A stretch of DNA of 64,000 nt from Roseithermus sacchariphilus (GCA_003285105.1 CP030158.1:977447-1041446); one strand, 5' to 3'. Counted from the stretch's first letter, positions 1 to 9,490 are shown. Notes: generated by a model not told the origin, from the letters alone. Numbers and translations: made by a program.

Positions 1-981
1 GTCTTCCTCACGCGCCTGCTGCAACACGCTCCGGGCTGCCCGGTCGGGCCGGAGCGCGCTGGGGTACGGCAGGGCGTTGTACGTCGTCACCGCATCGTAG
101 ACGTCCCCGAAGGCGGGATGCGCCAGCGCCAGCTGGCCGTAGACCTCCTCCAGGACGGCCAGCAGCGCCCGCGCCGGACCGAGCCCGGCCTCTCCCCGCG
201 CCGAGCGGCCGCGCAGCACCGCCGGAATCAGCTCGACGGCCGGGCGCTCCCGGAAGGGCTGCCGGGGCGAGGAGCGGATGAAGACGAAGTACGCGGCGTC
301 GCCGAGGTGGGGGTAGACCCAGATCTCGTTGGCGGGGATTGGCGGGATCGGCGGCACCTCGCGCAGGTCGAACGCAGACAGCGCGGGCGAGAGCCGGACC
401 GTCGCCGTCCGCCCCGGCGGTCCCAGCCGGAGGTACCGCGTGCCCCGGTCGTCGAAATCACACGTCTCGCCGATCCAGGGGAAGTGCCGGCGCACATGAG
501 CCAGGCGGCGCAGGTGCTCTTCGAGGCGCTCGTTGGCCGCCGTGCCCGGCAGCGGGTCCTGCCGCCGCCACCACCGCACGAGGCCGGTGCCGGTGCCCGC
601 CGGCAGACGGCCGAGGTCGCAGGCGGCCAGGGCCGGCTCCAGCCGCGCCCGGATCGGCTCGGAGGGCGGCAAGACGTGGGCCACCGCCCGCAGATGCCGC
701 AGCAGGATGGAGGCCTCGGCGGCGGCCACGGGGGCATCCAGGCGGGCCAGCAACGCCAGGTAGTGCCCGGCCGCTTCGGCCGTCGGCCCGGCGGTGCCAT
801 CCGCAGAGCGATCCGCAAAGACGTCCAGGATCCAGGCGTCGGCGTGGGCGACCGAGAGCGACTCGGGGCCGACGAGCGCCGCCGGGGCCGCGCCGCCGCG
901 TGGCTGGGCCGAGGCCGAGGACCACACCAGCAGCCCCACCAGTAACCCCACGAGCAACCCTGCGTGTCGAAGACCAACCAT
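1..981 (-). CDS. GWxTD-like domain secreted protein (3' end missing)
   Basis: The reading frame is open from 981 to the left edge, about 327 codons, so the C-terminus is outside the window. The start at 981 is preceded nine bases upstream by GGAGG. Residues 1-26 form a signal peptide ending SASAQ. Residues 139-153 (RRQDPLPGTAANERL) and 178-189 (DRGTRYLRLGPP) match the conserved core of GWxTD-domain proteins, which are common secreted proteins of unknown function in Bacteroidota and Rhodothermota. The GW-x-TD tetrad itself is not intact here (GETCDFDDRG). A later WVYPHLGDAAYFVFI stretch also fits the family. The family assignment is likely; the function is unknown. Confidence 0.6.
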   Translation of the reverse strand, partial: MVGLRHAGLLVGLLVGLLVWSSASAQPRGGAAPAALVGPESLSVAHADAWILDVFADRSADGTAGPTAEAAGHYLALLARLDAPVAAAEASILLRHLRAVAHVLPPSEPIRARLEPALAACDLGRLPAGTGTGLVRWWRRQDPLPGTAANERLEEHLRRLAHVRRHFPWIGETCDFDDRGTRYLRLGPPGRTATVRLSPALSAFDLREVPPIPPIPANEIWVYPHLGDAAYFVFIRSSPRQPFRERPAVELIPAVLRGRSARGEAGLGPARALLAVLEEVYGQLALAHPAFGDVYDAVTTYNALPYPSALRPDRAARSVLQQAREED

Positions 982-1220
982 GGCGCCATGCCTCCGCAAA
1001 CTCCGGCTCCGACCGGCTTCCCGGCCGGCGTCGCAGCCGGCTACGGGATTGGACTCGCCGGCCGCCCTGCTGTTCTGCCGCCGTTCTGCCCGATGCGCGC
1101 TGCGGGGTTTCCCCCGGATCTTGTGCGACCGGTACGGTTTAAGAGGCTGTTCCATCCGTATCGCCCGGCCCCGCGCGGCGACCCGGCGGCCCCGTACCCG
1201 CCTCCGACCCCACCCCTGCC

Positions 1221-4200
1221 ATGCGGCCTCTGTCGTACCTGCTCCTGCTGGCCGCCGGCCTGGCTGCCGGCCTGGCGGCCTGCCGGCCGGCCCCCCCACC
1301 CGCCACACCCGGCTTCACCCTCCTCCCGCCCGACTCCACCGGCGTGACGTTCGTCAACGAGATCGTCGAGGACGACGGCTTCAACGTGCTCGAGTACGAG
1401 TACTTCTACAACGGCGGCGGCGTGGCCGTGGGCGACGTCAACGGCGACGGCTTGCCCGACCTCTACTTCACGGCCAACATGCGCCCGGATGCCCTCTACC
1501 TGAACCGCGGCGGCTTTCGCTTCGAGGACGTGACCGAGGCCGCCGGCATCCGGGCCGAGCCCACCTGGACCACCGGCGTCACCATGGCCGACGTCAACGG
1601 CGACGGCCACCTCGACATCTACGTCTGCCGCTCCGGCCGCGTCGGCGAGGAGCGCCGCCGCAACGCGCTCTACCTCAACAACGGCGACGGCACCTTCTCC
1701 GAGCGCGCCGCCGCCTTCGGCCTGGACGACCCCGCCTACTCCACCCACGCCACGTTCTTCGACGCCGACCGCGACGGCGACCTCGACCTGTTCCTCCTGA
1801 ACCACCCCATCCGGCGCTTCGCCCACTTCGACGTCGACCTCATCCGCCAGCAGCGCGATCCGCTGGCCGGCGACAAACTCTACCGCAACGACGGCGACGT
1901 CTTCGTCGATGTCAGCGAGCAGGCCGGGATCATCCAGAACCCCATCGGCTTCGGCCTCAGCGCCCAGGTCAGCGACCTCAACGGGGACGGATGGCCGGAC
2001 CTCTACGTCGCCAACGACTACATCGAGGACGATTACCTCTACCTCAACAACGGCGACGGCACTTTTACCGAAGCCATCCGGGCGTTCCTGACGCACACCT
2101 CCCTCTCGTCGATGGGCACCGACATCGCCGACGTCGACAACGACGGCCGGCCGGACATCGTCACCCTGGACATGCTGGCCGAAGACCCGCGGCGGCAGCA
2201 TCGCCTGAAGGGACCCGAGGGCTTCGCCTACTACCGCCAGCTGCGCGAGCGCGGCTTCCACGAGCAGTACATGCGCAACATGCTGCACCTCAACGGCCCC
2301 CTGCCGTTCGTCGAGATCGGGCTGCTCGCCGGCATCGCCACCACGGACTGGAGCTGGGCCCCGCTCCTGGCCGACTTCGACCTGGACGGCTGGAAGGACC
2401 TCTTCGTCACCAACGGCTACCTGCGGGACTACACCGATCTCGACTTCCTCTCCACCACGCTGAAGCAGGCGCAGGACCTCTCTCGCATGCGCGGGCAGGC
2501 GCTCTCTTCGAAGGCGCTGGTCGGGCAGATGCCCTCCACGCCCATCCCCAACTACCTCTTCCGCAACACCGACGGCCAGCGCTTCGAGGACGTCACGGCC
2601 GCCTGGGGGGTGGATCAGCCCGGCTTCTCGGCCGGTGCCGCCTATGCCGACCTGGACGCCGACGGGGACCTCGACCTCGTCGTCAACAACAGCAACGCAC
2701 CGGCGGCGCTGTTCCGCAACGAGGCCCAACGCACCGGCCGCCGCTGGCTGCGGGTCCGCCTGCTCGGCGAGGGGGGCAACACCGCCGGCATCGGGGCGGC
2801 GGTGACGCTGACCACCCCGGACGGCCGCACGCAGCACCAGGAGCAGATCCCCGCGCGCGGATACCAGTCGTCCGTCGAGCCGCTGCTGCTCTTCGGCGTC
2901 GGGGCGGCCACGCAGGTGACGGTGGCGGTGACCTGGCCGGACGGCTCCTTCCAGCGGCTCGAGGACGTGGCCACCAACCAGACGCTGACGCTTCGGCAGG
3001 CCGAGGCCCTTGCGCCCGAACCGTCCCCGGAGCCGCTCCCCACGCCGCTGTTCGCTCCCCTCCCGGACGCCCGCGGCCTCGACTTCGTCCACCGGGAGAA
3101 CGACCTGGACGACTTCGAGCGAGAGCCGCTGCTGCCGCACCAGCTCTCCCGGCTCGGCCCGGCTCTGGCCGTGGCGGACGTCAACCGCGACGGGCTGGAC
3201 GACGTGTTCTTCGGCGGGGCCCGGGACCAGCCGGCCGCGCTCTACTTCCAGCAGGCCGACGGCGCCTTCCGGCGCATCCCCACGCCGGCCTTCGAGGCAC
3301 ACGCCCGCTTCGAGGACGTCGGGGCGCTGTTCTTCGACGCCGACGGGGATGCCGACCTCGACCTTTACGTGATCAGCGGCGGGGCCTTCGCCGACGGGGA
3401 GGACGCCGCCTATCAGGATCGGCTGTACCTGAACGGGGGCTTCGGCGCATTCACCCACGCGCCCGAGGCCCTGCCCCCCATCACCGCCAGCGGCGGCGCC
3501 GTCGCCGCCCACGACGTCGACGGCGACGGCGACCTCGACCTGTTCGTCGGCGGGCGCGTGCTGCCCGGACGCTACCCGATGCCGCCGCGCAGCTACCTGC
3601 TCGAGAACACCGGCGGCCGCTTCGTGGATGCCACTCCCGAGCCGCTCCGGCACCCCGGCCTCGTCACCAGCGTCGTCTGGGCCGACCTCGACGGCGACGC
3701 CACGGCCGAGCTGATACTGGCCGGTGAGTGGATGCCCATCCGGGTGTTCCGGTACGACGACGGCGCGTTCACCGAGCACACGGCGGCCGCCGGCCTCTCC
3801 GACACCGGCGGCTGGTGGTCCGCCCTGGCCGCCCTGGACCTCGACGCCGACGGCGACCTCGACCTCGTGGCCGGCAACCGCGGCCTCAACGGCGTCCTGC
3901 GCGCCACCCCGGACCAGCCCGCCCGCATCCATGCCGCTGACTTCGACCGCAACGGCTCGGTAGATGCCGTGATCAGCCACGTCGTCCACGGCCTCCGCTA
4001 CCCCGTCGCGAGCCGGGACGAGCTGCTGGCGCAACAGCCGCGCCTGGCCATCCGCTTCCCCACCTACGCTGCCTATGCCGACGCGACCCTGGACGACCTG
4101 CTGACGCCCGAAGAGCGCGCCCGGGCGCTCGTCCTGGAGGCCCACACCTTTGCCTCGGTGGTGCTGGAGAACCGGGGCAACGCCACGTTCCAGGTCCACC

Positions 4201-4535
4201 CGCTGCCGGTGGAGGCCCAGCTGGCCCCGGTCCGTGCCATCCTGCCGGGTGACCTGGACGGGGACCGCCTGCCGGAGCTGCTGCTGGCCGGCAACGACTT
4301 CACGGTGCGCCCGCAATGGGGCCGGCAACAGAGCGGACGCGGGGTGCTGTTGCGCAACCGTGGCGGGCTGGACTTCGCCCCCATGCCGCCGGAGCAGAGT
4401 GGCCTGTGGCTGCCCGGAGACGTACGCCGGGTGGCCGCCGCACGCACGCCCGCAGGGCCGCTACTCCTGGCCGCCTACAACGATGCTGCCCCGGTGCTCC
4501 TCGGCCCCTACCGCCCCGCGATGGCCGCCCGCTGA
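1221..4535 (+). CDS. FG-GAP/VCBS repeat lipoprotein with ASPIC/UnbV domain
   Basis: This 1104-residue protein is probably an outer-membrane or surface lipoprotein: the N-terminus is a type II signal with the lipobox LAAC, giving lipidated Cys21. From about residue 40 it has two sets of beta-propeller-type repeats with repeated DVNGDGxxDLY and DLDADGDLDLV calcium-binding loops (FG-GAP/VCBS). An ASPIC/UnbV domain lies at about residues 507-593, between the sets. Proteins of this design are abundant in Bacteroidota and are often linked to polysaccharide uptake or surface attachment, but no SusCD pair is visible here. The next gene begins about 130 bases downstream behind its own promoter-like boxes. 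Confidence 0.9.
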   Translation: MRPLSYLLLLAAGLAAGLAACRPAPPPATPGFTLLPPDSTGVTFVNEIVEDDGFNVLEYEYFYNGGGVAVGDVNGDGLPDLYFTANMRPDALYLNRGGFRFEDVTEAAGIRAEPTWTTGVTMADVNGDGHLDIYVCRSGRVGEERRRNALYLNNGDGTFSERAAAFGLDDPAYSTHATFFDADRDGDLDLFLLNHPIRRFAHFDVDLIRQQRDPLAGDKLYRNDGDVFVDVSEQAGIIQNPIGFGLSAQVSDLNGDGWPDLYVANDYIEDDYLYLNNGDGTFTEAIRAFLTHTSLSSMGTDIADVDNDGRPDIVTLDMLAEDPRRQHRLKGPEGFAYYRQLRERGFHEQYMRNMLHLNGPLPFVEIGLLAGIATTDWSWAPLLADFDLDGWKDLFVTNGYLRDYTDLDFLSTTLKQAQDLSRMRGQALSSKALVGQMPSTPIPNYLFRNTDGQRFEDVTAAWGVDQPGFSAGAAYADLDADGDLDLVVNNSNAPAALFRNEAQRTGRRWLRVRLLGEGGNTAGIGAAVTLTTPDGRTQHQEQIPARGYQSSVEPLLLFGVGAATQVTVAVTWPDGSFQRLEDVATNQTLTLRQAEALAPEPSPEPLPTPLFAPLPDARGLDFVHRENDLDDFEREPLLPHQLSRLGPALAVADVNRDGLDDVFFGGARDQPAALYFQQADGAFRRIPTPAFEAHARFEDVGALFFDADGDADLDLYVISGGAFADGEDAAYQDRLYLNGGFGAFTHAPEALPPITASGGAVAAHDVDGDGDLDLFVGGRVLPGRYPMPPRSYLLENTGGRFVDATPEPLRHPGLVTSVVWADLDGDATAELILAGEWMPIRVFRYDDGAFTEHTAAAGLSDTGGWWSALAALDLDADGDLDLVAGNRGLNGVLRATPDQPARIHAADFDRNGSVDAVISHVVHGLRYPVASRDELLAQQPRLAIRFPTYAAYADATLDDLLTPEERARALVLEAHTFASVVLENRGNATFQVHPLPVEAQLAPVRAILPGDLDGDRLPELLLAGNDFTVRPQWGRQQSGRGVLLRNRGGLDFAPMPPEQSGLWLPGDVRRVAAARTPAGPLLLAAYNDAAPVLLGPYRPAMAAR

Positions 4536-4541
4536 TTCCCC

Positions 4542-4570
4542 GTGCATCGGGCCCTCCGCGTGTGTACCTT
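4542..4570 (+). promoter_or_regulatory. Promoter-like boxes GTG-N20-TACCTT
   Basis: GTG at 4542-4544 and TACCTT at 4565-4570 are separated by exactly 20 bases, the same arrangement seen upstream of the genes starting at 10676, 30739 and 38804. It resembles the Bacteroidota -33/-7 promoter (TTTG, then TAnnTTTG). It begins just after the stop of the preceding gene and lies about 95 bases before the next start. The call is based on motif and spacing only. Confidence 0.35.
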
Positions 4571-4664
4571 GCCCCGTCGAGACGAATCGCCTTCGGGGCG
4601 GGTGCGCGCCGGGTCGCGTGGCATCCCGCCCGAACGAGGGCCGGGTTCCCTGCCGCTCCGCCCC

Positions 4665-6488
4665 ATGCGTGTCCGCCTGCTGATCCTCCTGCTCCTCGGA
4701 GCGCTCCCCGCCCTGCCGACGCCGGCCCAGCCCTTCCGGCACCTGCGGCAGGAGCATACCCCACACCCCCCTCCGACGCTGGAAGCCTGGCTCGGCCGGG
4801 CCTCGGCCCTGCGCACTCGCATCCGCGTCAGCACGGGCCTGTGGCCGCTGCCGGAGCGGACACCGCTGAACCCACGCCTCTCCCCGCCCACGACGGGCGA
4901 CGGCTACACCGTGCAGTCCGTCGTACTGGAGACGTATCCGGGGTTCTACCTGACGGGCAACCTCTACCGCCCCCTCGACGGCCCCGGCCCCCATCCGGCG
5001 GTGCTCTCCGCTCACGGCCACTGGACGCAGGGCCGCTTCGAAAACACGGACACCGGCTCCATCCCGGGCCGGGCCGTCCAGTTCGCCCGCATGGGGTACG
5101 TCGTCTTCAGCTACTCCATGGTCGGCTACAACGAGACGGCCGACCTCCTGCCGCATCGCTTCGACGCGCCGGCCTTCCAGCTCTGGGGCTTCACGCCCAT
5201 GGGCCTCCAGCTCTGGAACAGCCTGCGCGCCCTCGACTTCCTGAGCAGCCTGCCGGATGTGGACCCGCACCGCATCGGCATGACGGGGGCCTCCGGCGGG
5301 GCTACCCAGACCTTCATGCTGACCGCCATCGACCCCCGCATCCGGGTGGCCGCACCGGTCAACATGATCTCGGCCCACTTCCAGGGCGGCTGCGTCTGTG
5401 AGAACGCCCCGCTGCTCCGCCTCACCACGCACAACGTCGAGATCGGCGCCCTCGCCGCCCCACGGCCGCTCCTGCTGGTCTCGACCAGCGGCGACTGGAC
5501 GCGCAACACGCCGTCGGTCGAGTACCCCGCCATCCGCGCGATCTACCGCCTCTTCGACGCCGAGGACCGGGTGGCGAACGTGCACCGGGACGATCCGCAC
5601 AACTACAACCGGGGCAGCCGCGAGGCCGTCTATGCGTGGTTCAACCGCTGGCTGAAGAACGACCCGTCGCCCGTCGCCGAGCAGCCTTTCCAGATCGAAC
5701 CGCCCGAGGTCCTGACCGCCGAGGTGCCGGACGACGCCCTCGGCCTGGAGGCGCTCTTCGCCCGGTTCCGCGCGCGAGCCCGGCAGCAGATCGAAGCCGC
5801 CCGGCCGGACGGCTGGCCCGCCATCTATGCCTACCGCGACACGTTCGGCCGGGCGCTGGAGGAGGTGCTCGACCCCGGCCCGGCCACCCCCGCGTTCACG
5901 CTGGAAGCCGCCCTTCCCGCCGACCGCACCGGGGCCGGACGGGCCGTGCTGATCGTCCATCCCGACGACACGACGGCCGCGCGCGAGGCGCACCGCCGGG
6001 CCGATTCGCTCCGGGCCGCCGGGGTCCTCGCCTTCCTCCTCAACCCCGTGCCCCGACCCGCCTCCCCGCCCGACTCGATCGCCCACGCGACGACCTACAA
6101 CCCGACGACGGCCAGCCTCCGCGTCAATGCCATCCGCGCCGCCGCCACCTCGATCCTGGCTCGCCCGGATGTGACCCGCCTCGACCTGGTCGGCCTGGAG
6201 GTCGCCGGCCCGTGGACCCTGCTGGTTCGCGCCCTGCTGCCGGACGTCCATGCCACGGAGGTCGACCTCGCCGCGCTGGCCGACGACACCGACATCCCCT
6301 TCCTGAGCGACCTGTTCATCCCCCTGCTGCGCCGTGCCGGAGACGTACGCACGGCAGCGGTGATGATCGCTCCGGCTCCGCTCACGCTGCATGGCCTGCC
6401 GGAAGGACCGCTCCGCACCTGGTTCGAGGACGTTTACCGGGCCGCCGGCGCCCGGCCCATGCTCTCGGTCCACGGCCCCCGGCCATGA
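4665..6488 (+). CDS. Secreted alpha/beta hydrolase, acetyl xylan esterase-like
   Basis: The 607-residue product starts with a clear signal peptide (MRVRLLILLLLGALPALPTPAQ), which favours ATG 4665 over in-frame codons further upstream. Residues about 80-330 form an alpha/beta-hydrolase domain with nucleophile motif GASGG (Ser210) and a DDPHNYNRGSREAVYAWFNRWL-type C-terminal block containing the likely catalytic His312, as in acetyl xylan esterase and dienelactone-hydrolase relatives of Bacteroidota. The C-terminal 230 residues look like a second, degenerate hydrolase-like domain without an obvious GxSxG. Extracytoplasmic deacetylation of a plant polysaccharide is plausible but not shown by the sequence. 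Confidence 0.72.
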   Translation: MRVRLLILLLLGALPALPTPAQPFRHLRQEHTPHPPPTLEAWLGRASALRTRIRVSTGLWPLPERTPLNPRLSPPTTGDGYTVQSVVLETYPGFYLTGNLYRPLDGPGPHPAVLSAHGHWTQGRFENTDTGSIPGRAVQFARMGYVVFSYSMVGYNETADLLPHRFDAPAFQLWGFTPMGLQLWNSLRALDFLSSLPDVDPHRIGMTGASGGATQTFMLTAIDPRIRVAAPVNMISAHFQGGCVCENAPLLRLTTHNVEIGALAAPRPLLLVSTSGDWTRNTPSVEYPAIRAIYRLFDAEDRVANVHRDDPHNYNRGSREAVYAWFNRWLKNDPSPVAEQPFQIEPPEVLTAEVPDDALGLEALFARFRARARQQIEAARPDGWPAIYAYRDTFGRALEEVLDPGPATPAFTLEAALPADRTGAGRAVLIVHPDDTTAAREAHRRADSLRAAGVLAFLLNPVPRPASPPDSIAHATTYNPTTASLRVNAIRAAATSILARPDVTRLDLVGLEVAGPWTLLVRALLPDVHATEVDLAALADDTDIPFLSDLFIPLLRRAGDVRTAAVMIAPAPLTLHGLPEGPLRTWFEDVYRAAGARPMLSVHGPRP

Positions 6489-6509
6489 ACCGGACCGGCC
6501 CCAAAAACA

Positions 6510-6539
6510 AACCGGTGGCTTCGCCCCAAGCCACCGGTT
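6510..6539. terminator. GC-rich hairpin, U-tract only on the minus strand
   Basis: Arms AACCGGTGGCT (6510-6520) and AGCCACCGGTT (6529-6539) form an 11-bp stem with an 8-base loop, 22 bases after the esterase stop. There is no T-run on the plus strand. The bases before the stem are CCAAAAACA, so read on the minus strand the hairpin is followed by a T-rich tail. It is probably a transcription stop for the upstream gene or a bidirectional block. Confidence 0.5.
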
Positions 6540-6665
6540 CGCAGAGACCCACTCGGATGTGCTGAGTGAGATGTGCTACGCCCCAACATACGCGATGCCT
6601 CACCGGCGCGTATCACCATACTGTTAGCCTTCTGTTACGCCTGCGCAACCCGTTGCCGCCCCGCC

Positions 6666-7679
6666 ATGGCCCTGCGTCTCGTCGAGTTCACGGCCCCGGC
6701 CGACTTCCGCGTACCGGACGACATCGTGGACACCTACGCCATCGCCCACCAGGACCGGCTGGCCACGGCCGAGGGCGAGGTGCTGCTCCGCATCCTGCTC
6801 CAGGCCGAACAGACCGAACGCTTCATCGAGTGGCTGCACGAGGCGGTCGGATTACCCGAGGATCTCCGCATCGTGATGCTCCCCGTCGAGGCCACCGTGC
6901 CGCGCCTGGAGGCCCCGGAAGAAGCCGAAGCCGAGGCCGCCTCCGCCGGTCCGGCCGGGCGCATCAGCCGCGAAGAGCTGTACGAAGACCTCAACGACGC
7001 CATCCGCGTGAGCGGGGTATACCTGGCGATGGTCGTGCTCTCCACCATCGTGGCCGCCGGCGGGATGCTGCGCGACAGCGTCGCCATCGTCATCGGGGCC
7101 ATGGTGATCGCCCCGCTCATCGGCCCGAACATCGCCCTGGCCCTCGGCACGACGCTGGGTGACATGGACCTGGTGGGACGCGCCCTGAAGATCAACGGGC
7201 TCGGGCTGCTGCTGGCGCTGGGCCTGTCCGTGGGCATCGGGCTACTGGTGGACGTCGACCTGCAGCAGGCCGAGATCGCCTCCCGCACGCAGGTGCAGCT
7301 CGGCGACCTGCTGCTGGCGCTGGCCGCCGGGGTGGCCGGGGCGCTGTCCGTAACGCGGGGCTACCCGTCGGCGCTGATCGGTGTGATGGTGGCCGTGGCG
7401 CTGCTGCCGCCGCTGGTGGCTCTGGGCATGCTGCTGGGCGACGGGGCCTTCGGCGCGGCCTACGGGGCCGGGCTGCTGCTGCTGACCAACGTCGTGGCCA
7501 TCAACCTGGCGGCCGTCGGCACCTTCCTGGTCCAGGGCATCCGCCCGATGAACTGGTACGAGGCCGAACAGGCAAAGAAAGCCACGCGCATCGCCCTCGT
7601 GCTGTGGACGATCGCCCTGGCGCTGCTCATCACCGCCATCCTCCTCGCCCCCGGCCCCACCCTTCCCATCGCCCCCTGA
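6666..7679 (+). CDS. DUF389 / TIGR00341 family membrane protein
   Basis: This 337-residue protein has an N-terminal cytoplasmic-type region of about 100 residues and then at least six hydrophobic segments, with the conserved block VAAGGMLRDSVAIVIGAMVIAP followed by GPNIALALG and VSRG-like TRGYPSALIGVMVAVALLPP. This is the DUF389 (TIGR00341) pattern, and the length matches that family. ATG 6666 (MALRLVEF) was preferred over ATG 6573 because the extra 31 residues have no similarity to the family. The function of DUF389 proteins is unknown. The gene appears monocistronic. Confidence 0.85.
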   Translation: MALRLVEFTAPADFRVPDDIVDTYAIAHQDRLATAEGEVLLRILLQAEQTERFIEWLHEAVGLPEDLRIVMLPVEATVPRLEAPEEAEAEAASAGPAGRISREELYEDLNDAIRVSGVYLAMVVLSTIVAAGGMLRDSVAIVIGAMVIAPLIGPNIALALGTTLGDMDLVGRALKINGLGLLLALGLSVGIGLLVDVDLQQAEIASRTQVQLGDLLLALAAGVAGALSVTRGYPSALIGVMVAVALLPPLVALGMLLGDGAFGAAYGAGLLLLTNVVAINLAAVGTFLVQGIRPMNWYEAEQAKKATRIALVLWTIALALLITAILLAPGPTLPIAP

Positions 7680-7698
7680 GGCGCCCCCGCCGGCCCGC

Positions 7699-7766
7699 TT
7701 CAAATTGAACCAGACTTCACACCCGTACCGTGCACCGATCCCTATTAAAGACACAAAAGTCTTAAA
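7699..7766. promoter_or_regulatory. AT-rich regulatory region with two small inverted repeats
   Basis: This is an island of low G+C between the DUF389 gene and the next start. It contains a perfect palindrome TTCAA-A-TTGAA (7699-7709) and a second inverted repeat AAGAC/GTCTT (7748-7752 and 7759-7763). Operator or promoter function for the gene at 7807 is an inference from base composition and symmetry. Confidence 0.3.
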
Positions 7767-7806
7767 TTGAGGTTGCCGTACCGACCTCCTCTGGTGTTAC
7801 ACGTCC

Positions 7807-9003
7807 ATGACGGATCGCTCCTTTCTCCTGGCCTGGCGGGGTGCCCTGGGCGCGTTCGTGCTCGCCGGGTCGACGGGTGTGCTGTACCGGATCGGGCTGG
7901 CCACGGGGTGGACCGCCGGATTCGACCTGGTCAACATCCGCCACGCCCATTCCCACCTGATGTACTTCGGCTGGGTCATGCCGGCGCTGTTCGCGCTGAT
8001 GGGCACGTACCTGAGCCCCGCCCCCTCGACCCGCCGGCTGCCCCGCGTGATCGGGGCCTGTTTCGCGGCGGCGCTGCTGGCCTATCCGCTGTTTCTGGCC
8101 TTCGGCTACCGGCCCGTCGACCTGGGCGAGGCCCGGCTACCGCTCGCCGTCATCGCCGCCTCGCTGAACATGCTGGTCTGGTACGGCTTCGTCCTGTATT
8201 ACCGCCGGGCACGACGCGGCCGGCCCCGCAGCCACGCGCTGCACCTGTGGGATGCGGCGGTCACCTTCCTCGTCCTGGCCACGCTGGGGGCCTGGGGGCT
8301 GGCGCTGCTTCAACCGTTCGGCATCGACGACCCCCGATGGACCACGGCCCTGACCCACGTCTTCCTCGATTATGTGTCCGAGGGGTGGTTCGTACTGGCC
8401 GTGCTTGGGCTGGCCTATGCCGTGCTCGCGCCGCGCACCGGATGGTGGGATCGCACGAGCCTGTATCTGATGGTGGCCGGCCTGCCGGTCACGTTTGCGC
8501 TGGGCATGCCGGGCTCGCTGGTGCCGGCCACGTTGCGGTGGCTGGCCGGATTCGGCGGGGCGCTCGTCGGCACCGGGCTGTGGATCGCCGTGGTGCGGCT
8601 CTGGGGGGTAGCAGACGGGCGGTGGCGGGTCCCCCTCGCCTTCCTGGCGCTGAAGGCCACCGGGCAGGTGATCGTGGGGCTGCTGCCGGGCCTGTGGTGG
8701 GCCGATCTGCACGGGCTTCGGGTCCTCTACCTCCACCTGATGCTGCTCGGGTTCGTCTCCACCGGCCTGGCGGCGGCGGCCGCGATGCTCCGGCGCCGTG
8801 TGGCCGGGCGCGGCACGGCCGTGTTTTACCTGGCCGTCGGGGTGGTGCTGGCCTCGCTGCTCCCGTTCACCCCACTGTGGCCGGCGGGCTGGCGTGGGCC
8901 GTGGGCCTTCGACGTCGCGGCGTGGCTCAGCCCGCTTCCGGTGCTTGCCGCCGCGTGGCTGATCGTGCGGACCCGCCCCGGCCTGGATCAGGAGCCGCGC
9001 TGA
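7807..9003 (+). CDS. Polytopic membrane protein with conserved histidines
   Basis: The 398-residue protein has roughly 11-12 predicted membrane segments. Histidines are clustered at the ends of helices: RHAHSHLMYFGW near residue 45, THVFLDYVSEGWFVLA near 185, and YLHLMLLGFVSTGL near 310. The arrangement resembles haem-copper-oxidase-subunit-I-like and NnrS-like membrane proteins, in which helix histidines bind haem, but no specific family could be assigned by eye. An AT-rich region with inverted repeats precedes it. It is convergent with the DoxX gene, leaving only 12 bases between stops. Confidence 0.6.
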   Translation: MTDRSFLLAWRGALGAFVLAGSTGVLYRIGLATGWTAGFDLVNIRHAHSHLMYFGWVMPALFALMGTYLSPAPSTRRLPRVIGACFAAALLAYPLFLAFGYRPVDLGEARLPLAVIAASLNMLVWYGFVLYYRRARRGRPRSHALHLWDAAVTFLVLATLGAWGLALLQPFGIDDPRWTTALTHVFLDYVSEGWFVLAVLGLAYAVLAPRTGWWDRTSLYLMVAGLPVTFALGMPGSLVPATLRWLAGFGGALVGTGLWIAVVRLWGVADGRWRVPLAFLALKATGQVIVGLLPGLWWADLHGLRVLYLHLMLLGFVSTGLAAAAAMLRRRVAGRGTAVFYLAVGVVLASLLPFTPLWPAGWRGPWAFDVAAWLSPLPVLAAAWLIVRTRPGLDQEPR

Positions 9004-9015
9004 CGGCCCCCCTGC

Positions 9016-9447
9016 TCACGCTCCCGGGGCGGCTCGTTTCCCGAACCACAGGGCATCCAGGCTGTAGCGGCCCGGCCCCAGCGGCAGCAGCCCCACGAGC
9101 ACGAACAGGTTCTTGAACGCGTGGGCAGGCGTGCCCTGCCCCGAGACGAAGTGGCTCACCGTGGCCACGAACATGGTGAAGGCCAGCAGCGCGCAGACGG
9201 GACGGTAAAACAGCCCGACGGCCAGCAGCACGCCGCCGATCGACTCGGCAAACGCGGCCATGAAGCCGAAGAACGTGTGGCCGAAGCCGATGCCGAACAA
9301 CTCCATCGCCTGGCCCAGCCCGGCCCATCGCTCCGGCCCGCCGACCAGCTTGCCCCATCCGTGGAAGAAGAGGAAGCCCAGGCCGAAGCCGAGGCGGAAA
9401 ATCAGCAGTCCGGCATCGCTGTACTTTGCAAGTCGATCGCCCATCAT
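9016..9447 (-). CDS. DoxX family membrane protein
   Basis: This small protein (143 residues) has four hydrophobic segments and the DoxX signature: LLIFRLGFGLGFLFFHGWGKL near the N-terminus, a central FGFMAAFAESIGGVLLAVGL, and a C-terminal HAFKNLFVLVGLLPLGPGRYSLDALW. DoxX-family proteins are inner-membrane proteins linked in various bacteria to thiol-redox or quinone chemistry; the role here is unknown. A second Met one codon downstream could be the true start. The gene follows the dienelactone hydrolase on the same strand with a gap of about 43 bases and may be cotranscribed with it. Confidence 0.85.
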   Translation of the reverse strand: MMGDRLAKYSDAGLLIFRLGFGLGFLFFHGWGKLVGGPERWAGLGQAMELFGIGFGHTFFGFMAAFAESIGGVLLAVGLFYRPVCALLAFTMFVATVSHFVSGQGTPAHAFKNLFVLVGLLPLGPGRYSLDALWFGKRAAPGA

Positions 9448-9490
9448 CGGTTGGTGTCGGTCAGGTGATAAAGGAACGCATGGCGCGTGC

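Noticed and set aside
1041-4328. Minus-strand ORF of 1095 codons opposite the FG-GAP lipoprotein
   Set aside because: Its sequence is the antisense shadow of repeated DGDGD codons and contains no family motif; the plus-strand protein is clearly real.
6501-6545. tRNA or tRNA fragment
   Set aside because: The GGTTC stretch belongs to a simple hairpin; no cloverleaf, anticodon arm or CCA end can be drawn.
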